This document shows positions 8,366-17,143 of a DNA stretch of 30,422 nt, piece by piece. The translations under genes and the position numbers were made by a program. Positions within the stretch are counted from its first letter, which is position 1, and every line of letters begins with the position of its first letter. Below the pieces are notes generated by a model. That model saw only the letters and a list, made by a program, of their open reading frames with translations, had not been told where the DNA came from and did no database searches. Source of the stretch: a virus. The stretch spans positions 1 to 30,422 of IMG/VR virus record IMGVR_UViG_3300046028_002293; one strand, 5' to 3'.

Positions 8366-9397
8366 TTATTTAACACTATTTAAAATCTCCACTATCTTTT
8401 CAAATTGTATTTGATATTTTGATTTTAATTTCATTCCAAAATTGCCTTCAACGGAAAATCCCTTCACAATGTCATTCTTTACCATATCCCAGGCAACATC
8501 ATTTTCAACGTACATTGATCCAAACAATGTTCCATCCGGTAAATCTTCAAAACCTTGCATTGGCTTTATTCCCCTGGATTTATCCGATTGGAATATTTCA
8601 AATAATGTAACTCCTGATGCCACCATATCCGGATTGTGCATGATGTTTACATTCTTTTGAAATCCACGTTTTGCATATTTGATGGCAATCTTTTTAATTG
8701 TTTCCGGTGAAAAATAAACCTCATATTCCGTTCCGGTTTCCTTTTCGTATCTGTATATTTTTTGATTTGGAATCATCAATGGGCCGGAAATGATACGCTG
8801 TTCTTCATTCTGTATTGCAAATGATTTCCGTTCGATTTGTTTGATTTTTGTTTCTGCCCAACTCAATGCGGATTTCCCCCCCCAGGAATCATACATTAAT
8901 TTTCCGCATCCATCCGCATAACTTTTGGATGTTTCCAAATCCACTTCATGCCTGGATAAATATGAATACATCCGTTTAATCGTATCTAAACTGATGGGAT
9001 CACCTTTTGAAAGGGTGTTAGCACGAATTTTTCCCACCTCGGTTCCGCACGATCCCCATCCGTTTTTATTGGCCCAATCTAATGCGGATTGTGCATTGTT
9101 TTTGACTGCATCCGGATAATCTGAATATGATTCATCCGCAAAATGTTGTTCCCAAATAGAATTGCATATTGCAACCGCCTGATCATTATCTTTGCCCTCA
9201 TTAATTACATAGGAAATACATTTAGGCAAAAATGATTCTTTATTTTGCCCCTTTGATGGTGCTATGAATTCATCATTGAATTTCAAAAATGGCCGCTTTA
9301 TGGCCGGAGAATCCACTAATGCGATGAAATCTATTTCCAAATCTGATGATAATTCATCATCAATCAACATTTCATAAACCGGTAATTTTACTTTCAT
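8366..9397 (-). CDS. XkdF-like head maturation protease
   Basis: 343 residues. The opening EIDFIALVDSPAIKRPFLKF and the later ISGPLMIPNQKIYR, MHNPDMVASGVTLFEIFQSD, DGTLFGSMYV and VKGFSVEGNF are hallmarks of the XkdF-type putative serine protease that processes phage prohead proteins. Two further segments are inserted between them: FLPKCISYVINEGKDNDQAV (about 55-90) and YPDAVKNNAQSALDWANKNG leading to the SYADGCGKLMYDSWGGKSAL block (about 95-190), both seen inside or next to phage portal/protease genes. The position before the scaffold-like and capsid genes supports the role. Catalytic residues were not assigned with certainty. Confidence 0.75.
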   Translation of the reverse strand: MKVKLPVYEMLIDDELSSDLEIDFIALVDSPAIKRPFLKFNDEFIAPSKGQNKESFLPKCISYVINEGKDNDQAVAICNSIWEQHFADESYSDYPDAVKNNAQSALDWANKNGWGSCGTEVGKIRANTLSKGDPISLDTIKRMYSYLSRHEVDLETSKSYADGCGKLMYDSWGGKSALSWAETKIKQIERKSFAIQNEEQRIISGPLMIPNQKIYRYEKETGTEYEVYFSPETIKKIAIKYAKRGFQKNVNIMHNPDMVASGVTLFEIFQSDKSRGIKPMQGFEDLPDGTLFGSMYVENDVAWDMVKNDIVKGFSVEGNFGMKLKSKYQIQFEKIVEILNSVK

Positions 9398-9414
9398 ATT
9401 TTTATTTTTATTTT

Positions 9415-11232
9415 TTATCCTAATCTTGCCAACCTTTGCAATCTTGATTGTCTTTCCTCGTTTGAATTAATATCACTTAATACAACGTATGCCCTATTTA
9501 TGCCCCCGGCCGCCGCATTCCCGATCCCTTGTATTGATGCGGAATCCAATGTTGTTTGTGCTGATGCCGGCATTAATGGTGATGATGTTGGTATTGATGG
9601 TGCCGATGTCGCACCGCCGCCACCGGTTCCCCCTTTAACCTGGGTTAATATTCCCCTGGCTTTGTTTGCCGCTGCTAATACTGCCCCGATTTGTGATGCG
9701 TAAAAAATAGGAAATGCAAATGGTGCCGCCGGCCCTGTTGCATTTGCCCCCTTTTGTGCAATAACTAAACCTTGCATGAATCCCAATCCGGTGTTTACAA
9801 TAATTTCCGCCAATGCCGCTGTTTTGCTCGCCGCTGATCCCTGTTCAAACAATTGGGAAATTTGCCCCAATGCACCCCCAACTACTTGAACAAATTGGAA
9901 TTGATTTGCAATCTTTGCATCCATCAAGGCCTGATCATCCAAAATGGCCTGTTTGTTAAGATCTGCAATTTGTTTGGTGTATTGCATGTCCTCAATATCT
10001 AATGCCGCCTTTTTTTCATTGTAGGCAATCTGTGCATCAATTCGGGCCTGGGTTCCTAACTTTGTATTATTTATGTTTTCCTGTAACCTCTCCAATTCAA
10101 CTTGCCTTTCCTCATCCCTGATGGCCTTTAATGCTTGTAATTTTGTGTATTCATCATTTATGATTTCTGCCCCGGCTTTTTTGCGTTCCAATGCAATTTG
10201 GTTATCCGATTCCATCACCGCCTGGGCCATTGCAATCTGTTCTTTTGCCAATGCCACCGCATTAATTTTCTGTTCGGATTCAAGGCCGGTGATCTGTGCC
10301 AATACTCCTTGTCTTTCATTCAATGCCTGTGTTAATGCAACCTGTAAATCAATATTCCCTTTGTTTAAATTCAAATCATTTTGTGCGGATGCAATTTTTT
10401 GATTTGCCAGGGCCAACATTGCCTGTTGTTGCTGTTTTAATACTTCACCTAATTTATTATTCGCCGCAATCCTTACATCAATTGAATTGGTTTCATCATC
10501 TCGGATCTGCCTTTGCTGTTCTGCTAAACGATCGTATTTCTCAACTAAACCCTGTAATTGTGCCGCTGATAATTTTGCCGTATTTTGCAATTTTGTTTGT
10601 GCATCCGCCGCATTGTATGTGGCTGTCGCATAGTTTACAATGGCTGTGGTTGCATCAACAATGATCCCGGCCGTATCATCCACCCCTGTCATTACATCCA
10701 ACATTTCTTTGCCGGCTTCCTTTACCGAATCAATGGCACCTTTAAAATCACCGGTGAACAATTGCTTTAATGCTGTTCCCAGGTACCCGATTGTTTCCAA
10801 AAATGAATTGAATCTTTCAATCAAATTATCCTGGATGGCATCCCCGAAATTCTTTAATGATTCAACCGGATTTTCAAATATTGATTTAAAATATCCGATA
10901 ACATTGCCAATGTTTTTACTCAAATATGTAAACAAATCATTAAATGCAATGCTCAAAAAATTCATGGCCGTACTCATGGCATCCGCAACCTTTTGATTTT
11001 TGCCCAATGTTTCTTTGAACAATCCAAATGCTGCTTCAATCAATGTTAAAACCCCCAGGCCCTTCAATGCTGTTCCCAATGATGCAAATGCCCCGCCGCC
11101 TTTTTTTGCTGCTTCCGCTGTTTTATCTATTTCCTCACCGGCTTTTTTAATTCCCTTTTGGGCCTTGTTTATTTCCTTCTCTGCATCCGCTGTATCAACC
11201 GATAATTTCGCTTTTACGTTTATGTCTGCCAT
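9415..11232 (-). CDS. Tail tape measure protein
   Basis: 605 residues. Begins MADINVKAKLSVDTADAEKE and continues as long amphipathic helices, with hydrophobic segments near 50-70 (GLGVLTLIEAAFGLF) and 470-530 (AEIIVNTGLGFMQGLVIA, AFPIFYASQIGAVLAAANKA). Coiled-coil heptads rich in Gln, Ala and Lys fill about 200-440. A Gly/Ser/Pro linker (GGTGGGGATSAPSIPTSS) precedes the C-terminus. This is the standard tape measure composition; it sets tail length and passes into the cell envelope at infection. By the usual 0.15 nm per residue the tail would be about 90 nm. It is short for the family. It follows the baseplate-like gene with a one-base gap. Confidence 0.85.
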   Translation of the reverse strand: MADINVKAKLSVDTADAEKEINKAQKGIKKAGEEIDKTAEAAKKGGGAFASLGTALKGLGVLTLIEAAFGLFKETLGKNQKVADAMSTAMNFLSIAFNDLFTYLSKNIGNVIGYFKSIFENPVESLKNFGDAIQDNLIERFNSFLETIGYLGTALKQLFTGDFKGAIDSVKEAGKEMLDVMTGVDDTAGIIVDATTAIVNYATATYNAADAQTKLQNTAKLSAAQLQGLVEKYDRLAEQQRQIRDDETNSIDVRIAANNKLGEVLKQQQQAMLALANQKIASAQNDLNLNKGNIDLQVALTQALNERQGVLAQITGLESEQKINAVALAKEQIAMAQAVMESDNQIALERKKAGAEIINDEYTKLQALKAIRDEERQVELERLQENINNTKLGTQARIDAQIAYNEKKAALDIEDMQYTKQIADLNKQAILDDQALMDAKIANQFQFVQVVGGALGQISQLFEQGSAASKTAALAEIIVNTGLGFMQGLVIAQKGANATGPAAPFAFPIFYASQIGAVLAAANKARGILTQVKGGTGGGGATSAPSIPTSSPLMPASAQTTLDSASIQGIGNAAAGGINRAYVVLSDINSNEERQSRLQRLARLG

Positions 11233-11233
11233 T

Positions 11234-13264
11234 TTAATAAATTCTATTGATGATCTTTAATAATTCAATTGTACATGTATCTTCATTTGTGGCATTGAAA
11301 TCAATAATTTTATTTATCCGATACAATCCACCATCAATCCAAATCAACTTACTGAAATCAATTTTATAAATATCCTTGTAATCTAATTTCATGGTGCATG
11401 TTAACAACCTGGAATCCTTATCGGTAATCTCTGCCAGGTATGCGGCCCAATACGTGTTGAATAAATTACTTGATGGATAAACCCCGGTAAATGTTGGGAT
11501 CAATTCCGATGGTGCCGCAAAGTTCAAATCAAAAACCGCTGATGATGGTGAATCCAAATGGCCGGAATATCCGTAATCTGTTGATGAAACCAATGTTGTG
11601 CCGCCATTCTTTAAATCCCATGATGTTACCCCGGTTATCTTTTTGGCTTGCATGATCCTAATGATGGAATCTATTTGATCCTCGGTTGTGTTATTGTTGG
11701 ATAACTTGTATATTGCCGGATAAATTTTATCCGTTCCGGTTTTTTGGTACAAAACCGATTGGGCAAAGATCAATTCAACGGAAATAATATCTTTTGAAAA
11801 TTCATATTCGGAATCATAGTTAAAATCACCATATCCCAGGTTAAATTTCTTCCTGTAATTCTCCGAATAAAAATCATTATCCGTTTTGAACTTGTATTGA
11901 TAATACCTGGCATTTAATTCCGCCATGGGTTTCATCTTCATTGGCTTTGATCTGTCAATTTTATTACTCCAATCAATTGCTGTGGCATCTGCATAAAAAT
12001 CAACAAATGGAACAACCTTAATTTTTTTATCCGTTTCATAATCTTCAAAAACATAAAGATTGAACATTTTGCAAATGGATGAAAAAAATTCCTTTTGAAA
12101 AATACCCTTTGGAATCGTATCATTTACGTTTATCGTATCTCCATAACTTACCGGGATCCGGGCCGGTGTTGTGGCTGTGATGGTAAATGCCCCACCATAT
12201 TGTTGAATTTGCACAACATTGGATTGGATTTCCAATTTAATTTGATCTGATGTGTTAAATGTTACATTGTTTACGGATAAGTTCACCCCAAATGGCCTGG
12301 GCACCGATGGAACCGAAATTGTTACCTGGGATAAAATTGTTGCATTCTTTTTTAAATAAAATGTTACTGATGTGGGTGCTGATGTAACTGAATTTATTTG
12401 CCCTGAATAGAAACAATAAATATTTGTGTTTAATGATGTTGCCGGTGTAAAGGTAAACACATCATTATTGATTGATGCTGTGAATGATCCCAGGGTTGTG
12501 ATTGTGTACCTGGCATTTGAAATGGATGAATATGTTGCCGCTGTTGCATCTGCATCAAATGCTGTTGCGGATGCTGTGGTAAATAACCCAATTTGATTAT
12601 TTGGAACATGCAATGTTGCAAACAATGCGGATGATAATATTGGAAAATCCCAGGTGTAACCGGATGCACTAATGATTTTTTCCAAATATTCTTTAACATA
12701 CAATGCCGGTTTGAATGTCCTAAAATCAAAATCAACTTTGTTCGATGATGTTGCACCATAATCAATCAAAGGAAAATAAACCCCTGATCCTGTAATTGAA
12801 TTCCATGAATTAACTATGTTGGTATAATTGTACGTTAAATTGTACGTTGAAAAATCCAATTCCTCAATCTTTTTGTTTGCCAATGCAGTTACAAAACCGG
12901 CCATTTCTCCAAATACTGCGGCCTCATATTCAATGAATCCATCATCAACGATGATTTCCATCACCCGGAATATCCCTTTAAAAATCTGCATGTTGTCGGC
13001 AAATATTACGGCCTTTGCTGAAACGGATGCATTGAAATTGATGTTTACGTTTTTTAATGCCGGGTTGTATTCATTGCTTTGGTTGATGTTGAAGATATTG
13101 CCGAAAATAACATTATTGTTTTTCGTTCCTGGCAATATGATCGTTTTTGAAAACGTTGAATTCTTTGCACCAAAATCCCTTACATCATCAATTGACAATG
13201 TCAACATGGTTGAAAACCCCTGATTAATATCAACCTGATAACCTTCAACAAATAATTCAATCAT
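11234..13264 (-). CDS. Tail tip / baseplate-like protein
   Basis: 676 residues starting MIELFVEGYQVDINQGFSTM. The first 150 residues (DDVRDFGAKNSTFSKTIILP, IFADNMQIFKGIFRVMEI) match a family of large tail proteins found beside the tape measure in Bacteroidota phages, probably the tail hub. Residues about 240-370 are Thr/Ser/Asn-rich beta sequence, likely a carbohydrate-binding-like insertion. From about 375 the hub-like part returns (GIFQKEFFSSICKMFNLYVF, IKVVPFVDFYAD). The end (YKIDFSKLIWIDGGLYRINK) is characteristic. The start overlaps the upstream gene by 4 bases. Function is by family and position. Confidence 0.65.
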   Translation of the reverse strand: MIELFVEGYQVDINQGFSTMLTLSIDDVRDFGAKNSTFSKTIILPGTKNNNVIFGNIFNINQSNEYNPALKNVNINFNASVSAKAVIFADNMQIFKGIFRVMEIIVDDGFIEYEAAVFGEMAGFVTALANKKIEELDFSTYNLTYNYTNIVNSWNSITGSGVYFPLIDYGATSSNKVDFDFRTFKPALYVKEYLEKIISASGYTWDFPILSSALFATLHVPNNQIGLFTTASATAFDADATAATYSSISNARYTITTLGSFTASINNDVFTFTPATSLNTNIYCFYSGQINSVTSAPTSVTFYLKKNATILSQVTISVPSVPRPFGVNLSVNNVTFNTSDQIKLEIQSNVVQIQQYGGAFTITATTPARIPVSYGDTINVNDTIPKGIFQKEFFSSICKMFNLYVFEDYETDKKIKVVPFVDFYADATAIDWSNKIDRSKPMKMKPMAELNARYYQYKFKTDNDFYSENYRKKFNLGYGDFNYDSEYEFSKDIISVELIFAQSVLYQKTGTDKIYPAIYKLSNNNTTEDQIDSIIRIMQAKKITGVTSWDLKNGGTTLVSSTDYGYSGHLDSPSSAVFDLNFAAPSELIPTFTGVYPSSNLFNTYWAAYLAEITDKDSRLLTCTMKLDYKDIYKIDFSKLIWIDGGLYRINKIIDFNATNEDTCTIELLKIINRIY

Positions 13265-14403
13265 GCAAATTGGGTTTTATAGGTTGTTGCAAATTCAACA
13301 TCAATGGTAAAATTAATCAATCCATCCACTAAATGAATTTTCCGATCATAGTTATTATTCGTAATCATCACCGGATAAAATGTGCCGGCATCCTCAACAA
13401 AAACATCCGCTGATGTAATCAATTGCTGTAAAAATTCATAATCCGCATCCGTTACCCAATCCGAATTCAACCTTAATTTTTCTTTAAACCTTCCGGCAAA
13501 TTGTGTTTTTTGTTTGTGCATCACATTTCCGGTTTTAACAGAAACAATCCCTGATCCGTTTACCCTGTATGGCAATTGATTCCAGGATTTGCGTTCCACC
13601 TCAATTGTTTTTTTACTTACCTTATTGAACAAAAACGATTCAAATCCACCCCATTGATTCATAAAATGCATCATGTAATTTTGGTACATGCCATTACATA
13701 CAATATTTACAACATAAGTTTTTGAACCAATTTGAACTGAATAACTTTCGGTTGATGCTGTGAAATTCCCGGCATATTCCGCATTTATGGCCCCTGGTGA
13801 AATGTTTATCATCTGCATTGTATTTACTGCGGATGGTGTGATGACTTTTGTCCTGGTTGATGTTCCGCCGGTAATTACAACATTGTATGTTGATGATGCT
13901 TCCGCAAAATATGGGATGAAATAAAAATTTGTTCCAAATGTCAATGTGATTGGTGAAACACGATCGGATAAAACATCATCATTGTAATTCGCCAAAATGG
14001 TGAAATTGGAAATCCTTCCGTTAAAATGATTGAAATAAATCCTGGCTGAATCGGTTAACACAACGGCCCCAACGGATCCGGAATATTCTTCCCGGATCTT
14101 TATCACAATTGATAATTGCCAACTACCCTGGCCCAATTCCTGGGCATTGATAACATTTGATGATGGTGCAAATGTTGCTGTAACATATTCCCGGATAACT
14201 GATCCAAAATCCATGATGCCCCGATTGCTGACAGGATTTGGAAAATATTTGCCTGTGAATACCTGGGTGCCATTAATCCAAATTTCCCCAACATATTTAT
14301 AATTTGGATATGTTGCCGGATCTGCGGCATGTGCATCATAGGCAACATAAACAAGGAAATCATTTACTGATGAATATGCCGCCGGTGTACTTTCAAATGT
14401 CAT
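13261..14403 (-). CDS. Tail protein, distal-tail type
   Basis: 380 residues, almost entirely beta (SSVNDFLVYVAYDAHAADPA, YVGEIWINGTQVFTGKYFPN). The C-terminal part (QLPYRVNGSGIVSVKTG, LNSDWVTDADYEFLQQLIT, GLINFTIDVEFATTYKTQFA) resembles tail components placed before the tail hub in Bacteroidota phages. Start and stop overlap both neighbours by 4 bases (ATGA type), so it is co-translated with the 209- and 676-residue proteins. Likely part of the distal tail complex; no enzymatic motif seen. Confidence 0.6.
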   Translation of the reverse strand: MTFESTPAAYSSVNDFLVYVAYDAHAADPATYPNYKYVGEIWINGTQVFTGKYFPNPVSNRGIMDFGSVIREYVTATFAPSSNVINAQELGQGSWQLSIVIKIREEYSGSVGAVVLTDSARIYFNHFNGRISNFTILANYNDDVLSDRVSPITLTFGTNFYFIPYFAEASSTYNVVITGGTSTRTKVITPSAVNTMQMINISPGAINAEYAGNFTASTESYSVQIGSKTYVVNIVCNGMYQNYMMHFMNQWGGFESFLFNKVSKKTIEVERKSWNQLPYRVNGSGIVSVKTGNVMHKQKTQFAGRFKEKLRLNSDWVTDADYEFLQQLITSADVFVEDAGTFYPVMITNNNYDRKIHLVDGLINFTIDVEFATTYKTQFA

Positions 14404-15029
14404 GTTGTTAAATTATTTATGATGTCAATTTTTAGTGCAACCCCCAATTCCGTTTCTGCATATTTTGTAAAATCTTCGGTTGCATTTGTCCAAAATCTCT
14501 TGGGTTTTATACCTTGTCTTTTTATTGTTGCTGCCAATGCCAGGATCTGTTTTGTTTCTACGTTCTGCAATTTCATGCCTCTGCGTTCCCTGGATGAAAT
14601 TCCCACCTTTACATTCCTAGCACTTAATCCCTCTCTGTTCACATATTGTTTCAATGACATGAACATTGGTGATCCTTCACGTGTTCCCTTTGTTTTGAAT
14701 TGAAAACGTGATCCCCTGTTAACCTTCCATCCGTTTACCCCTTCATCCAAATATGATGCATATTCCGCCGCCTTAATTCCAACGGAATAAACCCCACCGG
14801 TTTCACTCAATTCCGTTAATTGCAATGATCGTTCCAAATCACCGGATGATTTCAAATCCTGGTTAATAATTTCCTCGGTGATAAAATCAATGTACTTTGC
14901 CCCCAGGTGAACAATTGTATCTTTAATATCACTCAAATCAACTTTTGATAAATTGGCCGAATCGTATTCCGCCAATTCCAAATCTGATGATTGCAATACC
15001 TCATGAACTAATTTCGCTGATGCTGCCAC
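14400..15029 (-). CDS. HK97 gp10-like head-tail/tail completion protein
   Basis: 209 residues. The core ELSETGGVYSVGIKAAEYAS followed by YLDEGVNGWKVNRGSRFQFK, and the C-terminal KRQGIKPKRFWTNATEDFTK, follow the HK97 gp10 plan: an N-terminal helix, a loop 'Y..YLD.G' and a 'GI.P..F...A' helix. These proteins form a neck ring or tail terminator. The loop at about 110-130 (FQFKTKGTREGSPMFMS) is unusually basic. The gene starts one base after the preceding stop and ends in an ATGA overlap with the next. Confidence 0.6.
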   Translation of the reverse strand: MAASAKLVHEVLQSSDLELAEYDSANLSKVDLSDIKDTIVHLGAKYIDFITEEIINQDLKSSGDLERSLQLTELSETGGVYSVGIKAAEYASYLDEGVNGWKVNRGSRFQFKTKGTREGSPMFMSLKQYVNREGLSARNVKVGISSRERRGMKLQNVETKQILALAATIKRQGIKPKRFWTNATEDFTKYAETELGVALKIDIINNLTT

Positions 15030-15701
15030 CTATTTATTTTTTTTGTTTTTATAACTCTGTTCACTTTTTAAATATGCCAAATCATTCAATGCCTGGATGA
15101 TGGGCAAATTGTATGCATCTTCCAATTTTATGCCTTCATGTTCTGCGATCTGCTTTGCAGAAAAAAACCATCCGAATTTGGAAATGAATTCATGTGGTTC
15201 CTCATAGGTTTTAATTTCATCATCATCATCACTTTCCGTTTCATCCTGGATTTCAAATAATCCTTTGTATGAATTAATCAAATCGTTAAATGAATTGATG
15301 AATTTCATAATATCATTTAAAACATAATTTGCCGGCATGTTGGAAATCAATTCGGATTTATGCACATGATCACGTTTATCATCCCAAATTGATGCCCCTA
15401 CCAAATGCAATGATTCCGATTGCCCATCCTTCAAAAAATGTTGAACCTCTATAAATTGCCCCAGGGTGATTTTCTTTGCATCTGTTTGGAATTTCATCCG
15501 CACCCAAAATGGTTTTTTATTAACCTGGTTGAAGATTTTAATTATCTTTTTTGTGTACCTGATGAACTTTTTGGCATCCATTGAATAAATATCATTCAAT
15601 TCCAATCCAAAATAATCACATATTAACAATGAAATCATTTGGATTTCATCATTTTCAGGATCATAAAAACCGGCTAATCTTTGATATTGATAAAGTTTCA
15701 C
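15030..15701 (-). CDS. Tail assembly chaperone-like protein
   Basis: 223 residues starting at a GTG (MKLYQYQRLAGFYDPENDE). The upstream in-frame codon run ends in a stop, and the overlapping ATG is out of frame and immediately followed by TGA, so GTG is the only reasonable start. An all-helical acidic protein with LKDGQSESLHLVGASIWDD and a Asp/Glu cluster (QDETESDDDDEIKTYEEP, about 155-172). The size, acidity and place before the tail genes fit tail assembly chaperones, which carry the tape measure in the cytoplasm; a frameshift product was not seen. Function is inference. Confidence 0.55.
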   Translation of the reverse strand: MKLYQYQRLAGFYDPENDEIQMISLLICDYFGLELNDIYSMDAKKFIRYTKKIIKIFNQVNKKPFWVRMKFQTDAKKITLGQFIEVQHFLKDGQSESLHLVGASIWDDKRDHVHKSELISNMPANYVLNDIMKFINSFNDLINSYKGLFEIQDETESDDDDEIKTYEEPHEFISKFGWFFSAKQIAEHEGIKLEDAYNLPIIQALNDLAYLKSEQSYKNKKNK

Positions 15702-15733
15702 ATTAATTGTATCACGAATTTATGAATTGTTGT

Positions 15734-15764
15734 AAAAAAAATGGCCAGGATAGAAATCCCGGCC
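15734..15764 (-). terminator. Rho-independent terminator after the large terminase gene
   Basis: Arms GGCCAGGAT / ATCCCGGCC (one G-U pair) with a short loop, followed on the minus strand by eight T. It separates the packaging genes from the tail genes. Confidence 0.8.
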
Positions 15765-15795
15765 CATCATAACCAAATGTTAAACCAACAACAAT

Positions 15796-17026
15796 TTACC
15801 AATCATTTGCAAATGAATATGATCCATTATTTTCATATTGTGATAATTTGTTTAGTGCAACATAACGGATGGCATCAATCGCATGATTAAGCACATCTTC
15901 CGGTGCGTTAATTGCCTTCCCTGTCTTATCCTTTGCCCATTTGTATTGCCTAATCTCTTTGATCAAATTTAGGCTGCCCCTGGTGATTCTCATGTCATAT
16001 TGTTGTAACCTATCAATTGAATTCTTTATGGAATCCGGCCCTTTCCTGGCTGCCTCAACATAAAACCCGGCTAATGATAAATCCATTATTGATTTTGGTT
16101 CGGCTGAATCCGCAACAATGCATTCATTCACATTTACATTTTTCTGCTTCAAATGTTGGATGATGTCTGAATTTGTCAATTTGGTTTGATACAACATTTC
16201 ATCAATGTAAATTTTATCATCAAAACGATAAACCCCTACCAATGCTGTTGGATCTGCGGAAAATCCCCAATCTAAACCATAACTGATGAATTCGGCATCA
16301 TCCGGAATCATGTCGCATTGTTCCCAATTGTTAAAAATAACCCCTTCCAATGATCCTATTTCCCCCAGGCCATAAACTTTGAACCAATTGGCCCAAAATG
16401 ATGATCCCTGTTCCGCCTTTGCTTTTGCTTTGTTGATGAAATTCAATGATTCCGCCGGGCATGCTTCGTTATCGGTGTAATTAATGATCAGGAAATCAAC
16501 ATCGTTATCATTCATCAATTCATCATGAAACCAAAACGGATTTGTTGGGTTCCAATCCAGGTAAACCCCCTTTTTTGTCCTGGATGCAAGTTCGGTGTAT
16601 GAATGAAAATTCATGTTGTTTGCCTCATTCATGTATAACCAATCTCTCCTGGCCCCTCTTAATTTGGAATCATTATCTGCGGAAAAAAATTCAATCTGTG
16701 ATCCATTGGCAAAGTTATATTTGAAATCTGTTTGATTGAACCTATCTGAAAACCACCGGCCGGTATCAATCATGATCTTTCGAAAATCTTTCATGGCCCC
16801 CCTTTTCAAATGTGGTATGGATTCCGCCACAATGGAAATTTCTGAATTTGGAAATTTTGTTGCAATATCAATTAAAATTGGGATGATTGCGTATGTTTTG
16901 CCGGCTTATTGTATCCCCTGAATATTACTAATCAGGGGATTAATAAGCAGAAGAGCCGCCCTGGACTCCTCTACAAAACTTTTTAAGATTCTTAATTTTA
17001 TTTACCGCTGTTGTTCTAATAAACAT
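15796..17026 (-). CDS. terL: Large terminase subunit, reading frame interrupted by a 43-nt hairpin insertion
   Basis: Packaging motor ATPase and nuclease. The 5' part starts at ATG 17026 (MFIRTTAVNKIKNLKK, 27 residues to GVQGGSSA) and overlaps the upstream gene by 11 bases. It then meets TAT TAA. The gene resumes one frame over at 16905 with the alanine codon GCC, then GKTYAIIPILID, and runs unbroken to 15796. Joined, this gives 395 residues, a normal length for the family. In joined numbering the P-loop is GGSSAGKT at 23-30, the Walker B-like LYMNE at 116-120, and nuclease acids Asp238 (YGLDWG), Asp292 (VADSAEP) and Asp370 (HAIDAIRY). So every catalytic residue is kept, and only the 43-nt insertion inside the P-loop breaks the frame. 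Either a recoding/removal event restores the protein or the gene is dead. A GTG at 16830 would give a product without the P-loop. Confidence 0.85.
16904..16948 (-). other. Hairpin insertion in the terminase P-loop; candidate translational bypass element
   Basis: On the minus strand: GCTTATT, A, ATCCCCTGA, a ten-base loop, TCAGGGGAT, AC, AATAAGC. The 7-bp outer and 9-bp inner stems are perfect, with one small internal loop between. Removing 43 bases restores an uninterrupted terminase frame. Flanking alanine codons are GCT (16948-16946) and GCC (16905-16903), with 40 bases between them containing stops in the entry frame (TAA at 16942) and directly before the landing codon (TAA at 16908). Resembles T4 gene 60 bypass layout; mechanism is inference. 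Confidence 0.7.
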
Positions 17027-17135
17027 AAATGAATAATTTTATTAATAGTTTGATCAAAATAAACCAACAAAATAAACCAAGGAAAAAACGAAATGCAAAA
17101 ATTAATTTTTCTGTAATTGTCCAACCTTTAAACAT
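17016..17135 (-). CDS. Small membrane protein upstream of terL
   Basis: 39 residues (begins MFKGWTITEKLIFAFRF). From about residue 10 to the end it is nearly all hydrophobic (FFLGLFCWFILIKLL), giving one transmembrane helix with a short charged N-terminus. It starts 8 bases after the stop of the 66-residue gene and its end overlaps the terL start by 11 bases, so it could couple translation into terL. Function unknown. Confidence 0.55.
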   Translation of the reverse strand: MFKGWTITEKLIFAFRFFLGLFCWFILIKLLIKLFIYVY

Positions 17136-17143
17136 ATTGTTTA

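Noticed and set aside
9500-11260. Several plus-strand frames opposite the tape measure gene
   Set aside because: Shadows produced by codon bias of the real minus-strand gene; low-complexity translations without motifs or starts in context.
13217-13230. CCCCTGATTAATAT, resembling part of the terL hairpin (CCCCTGATTAGTAATAT)
   Set aside because: It lacks the matching second arm and lies within an intact gene; 14-base partial similarity in AT-rich DNA is likely chance.
16830-16950. Self-splicing intron or intein in terL
   Set aside because: The insertion is only 43 bases, far too short for a group I or II intron or an intein, and shows no conserved core.
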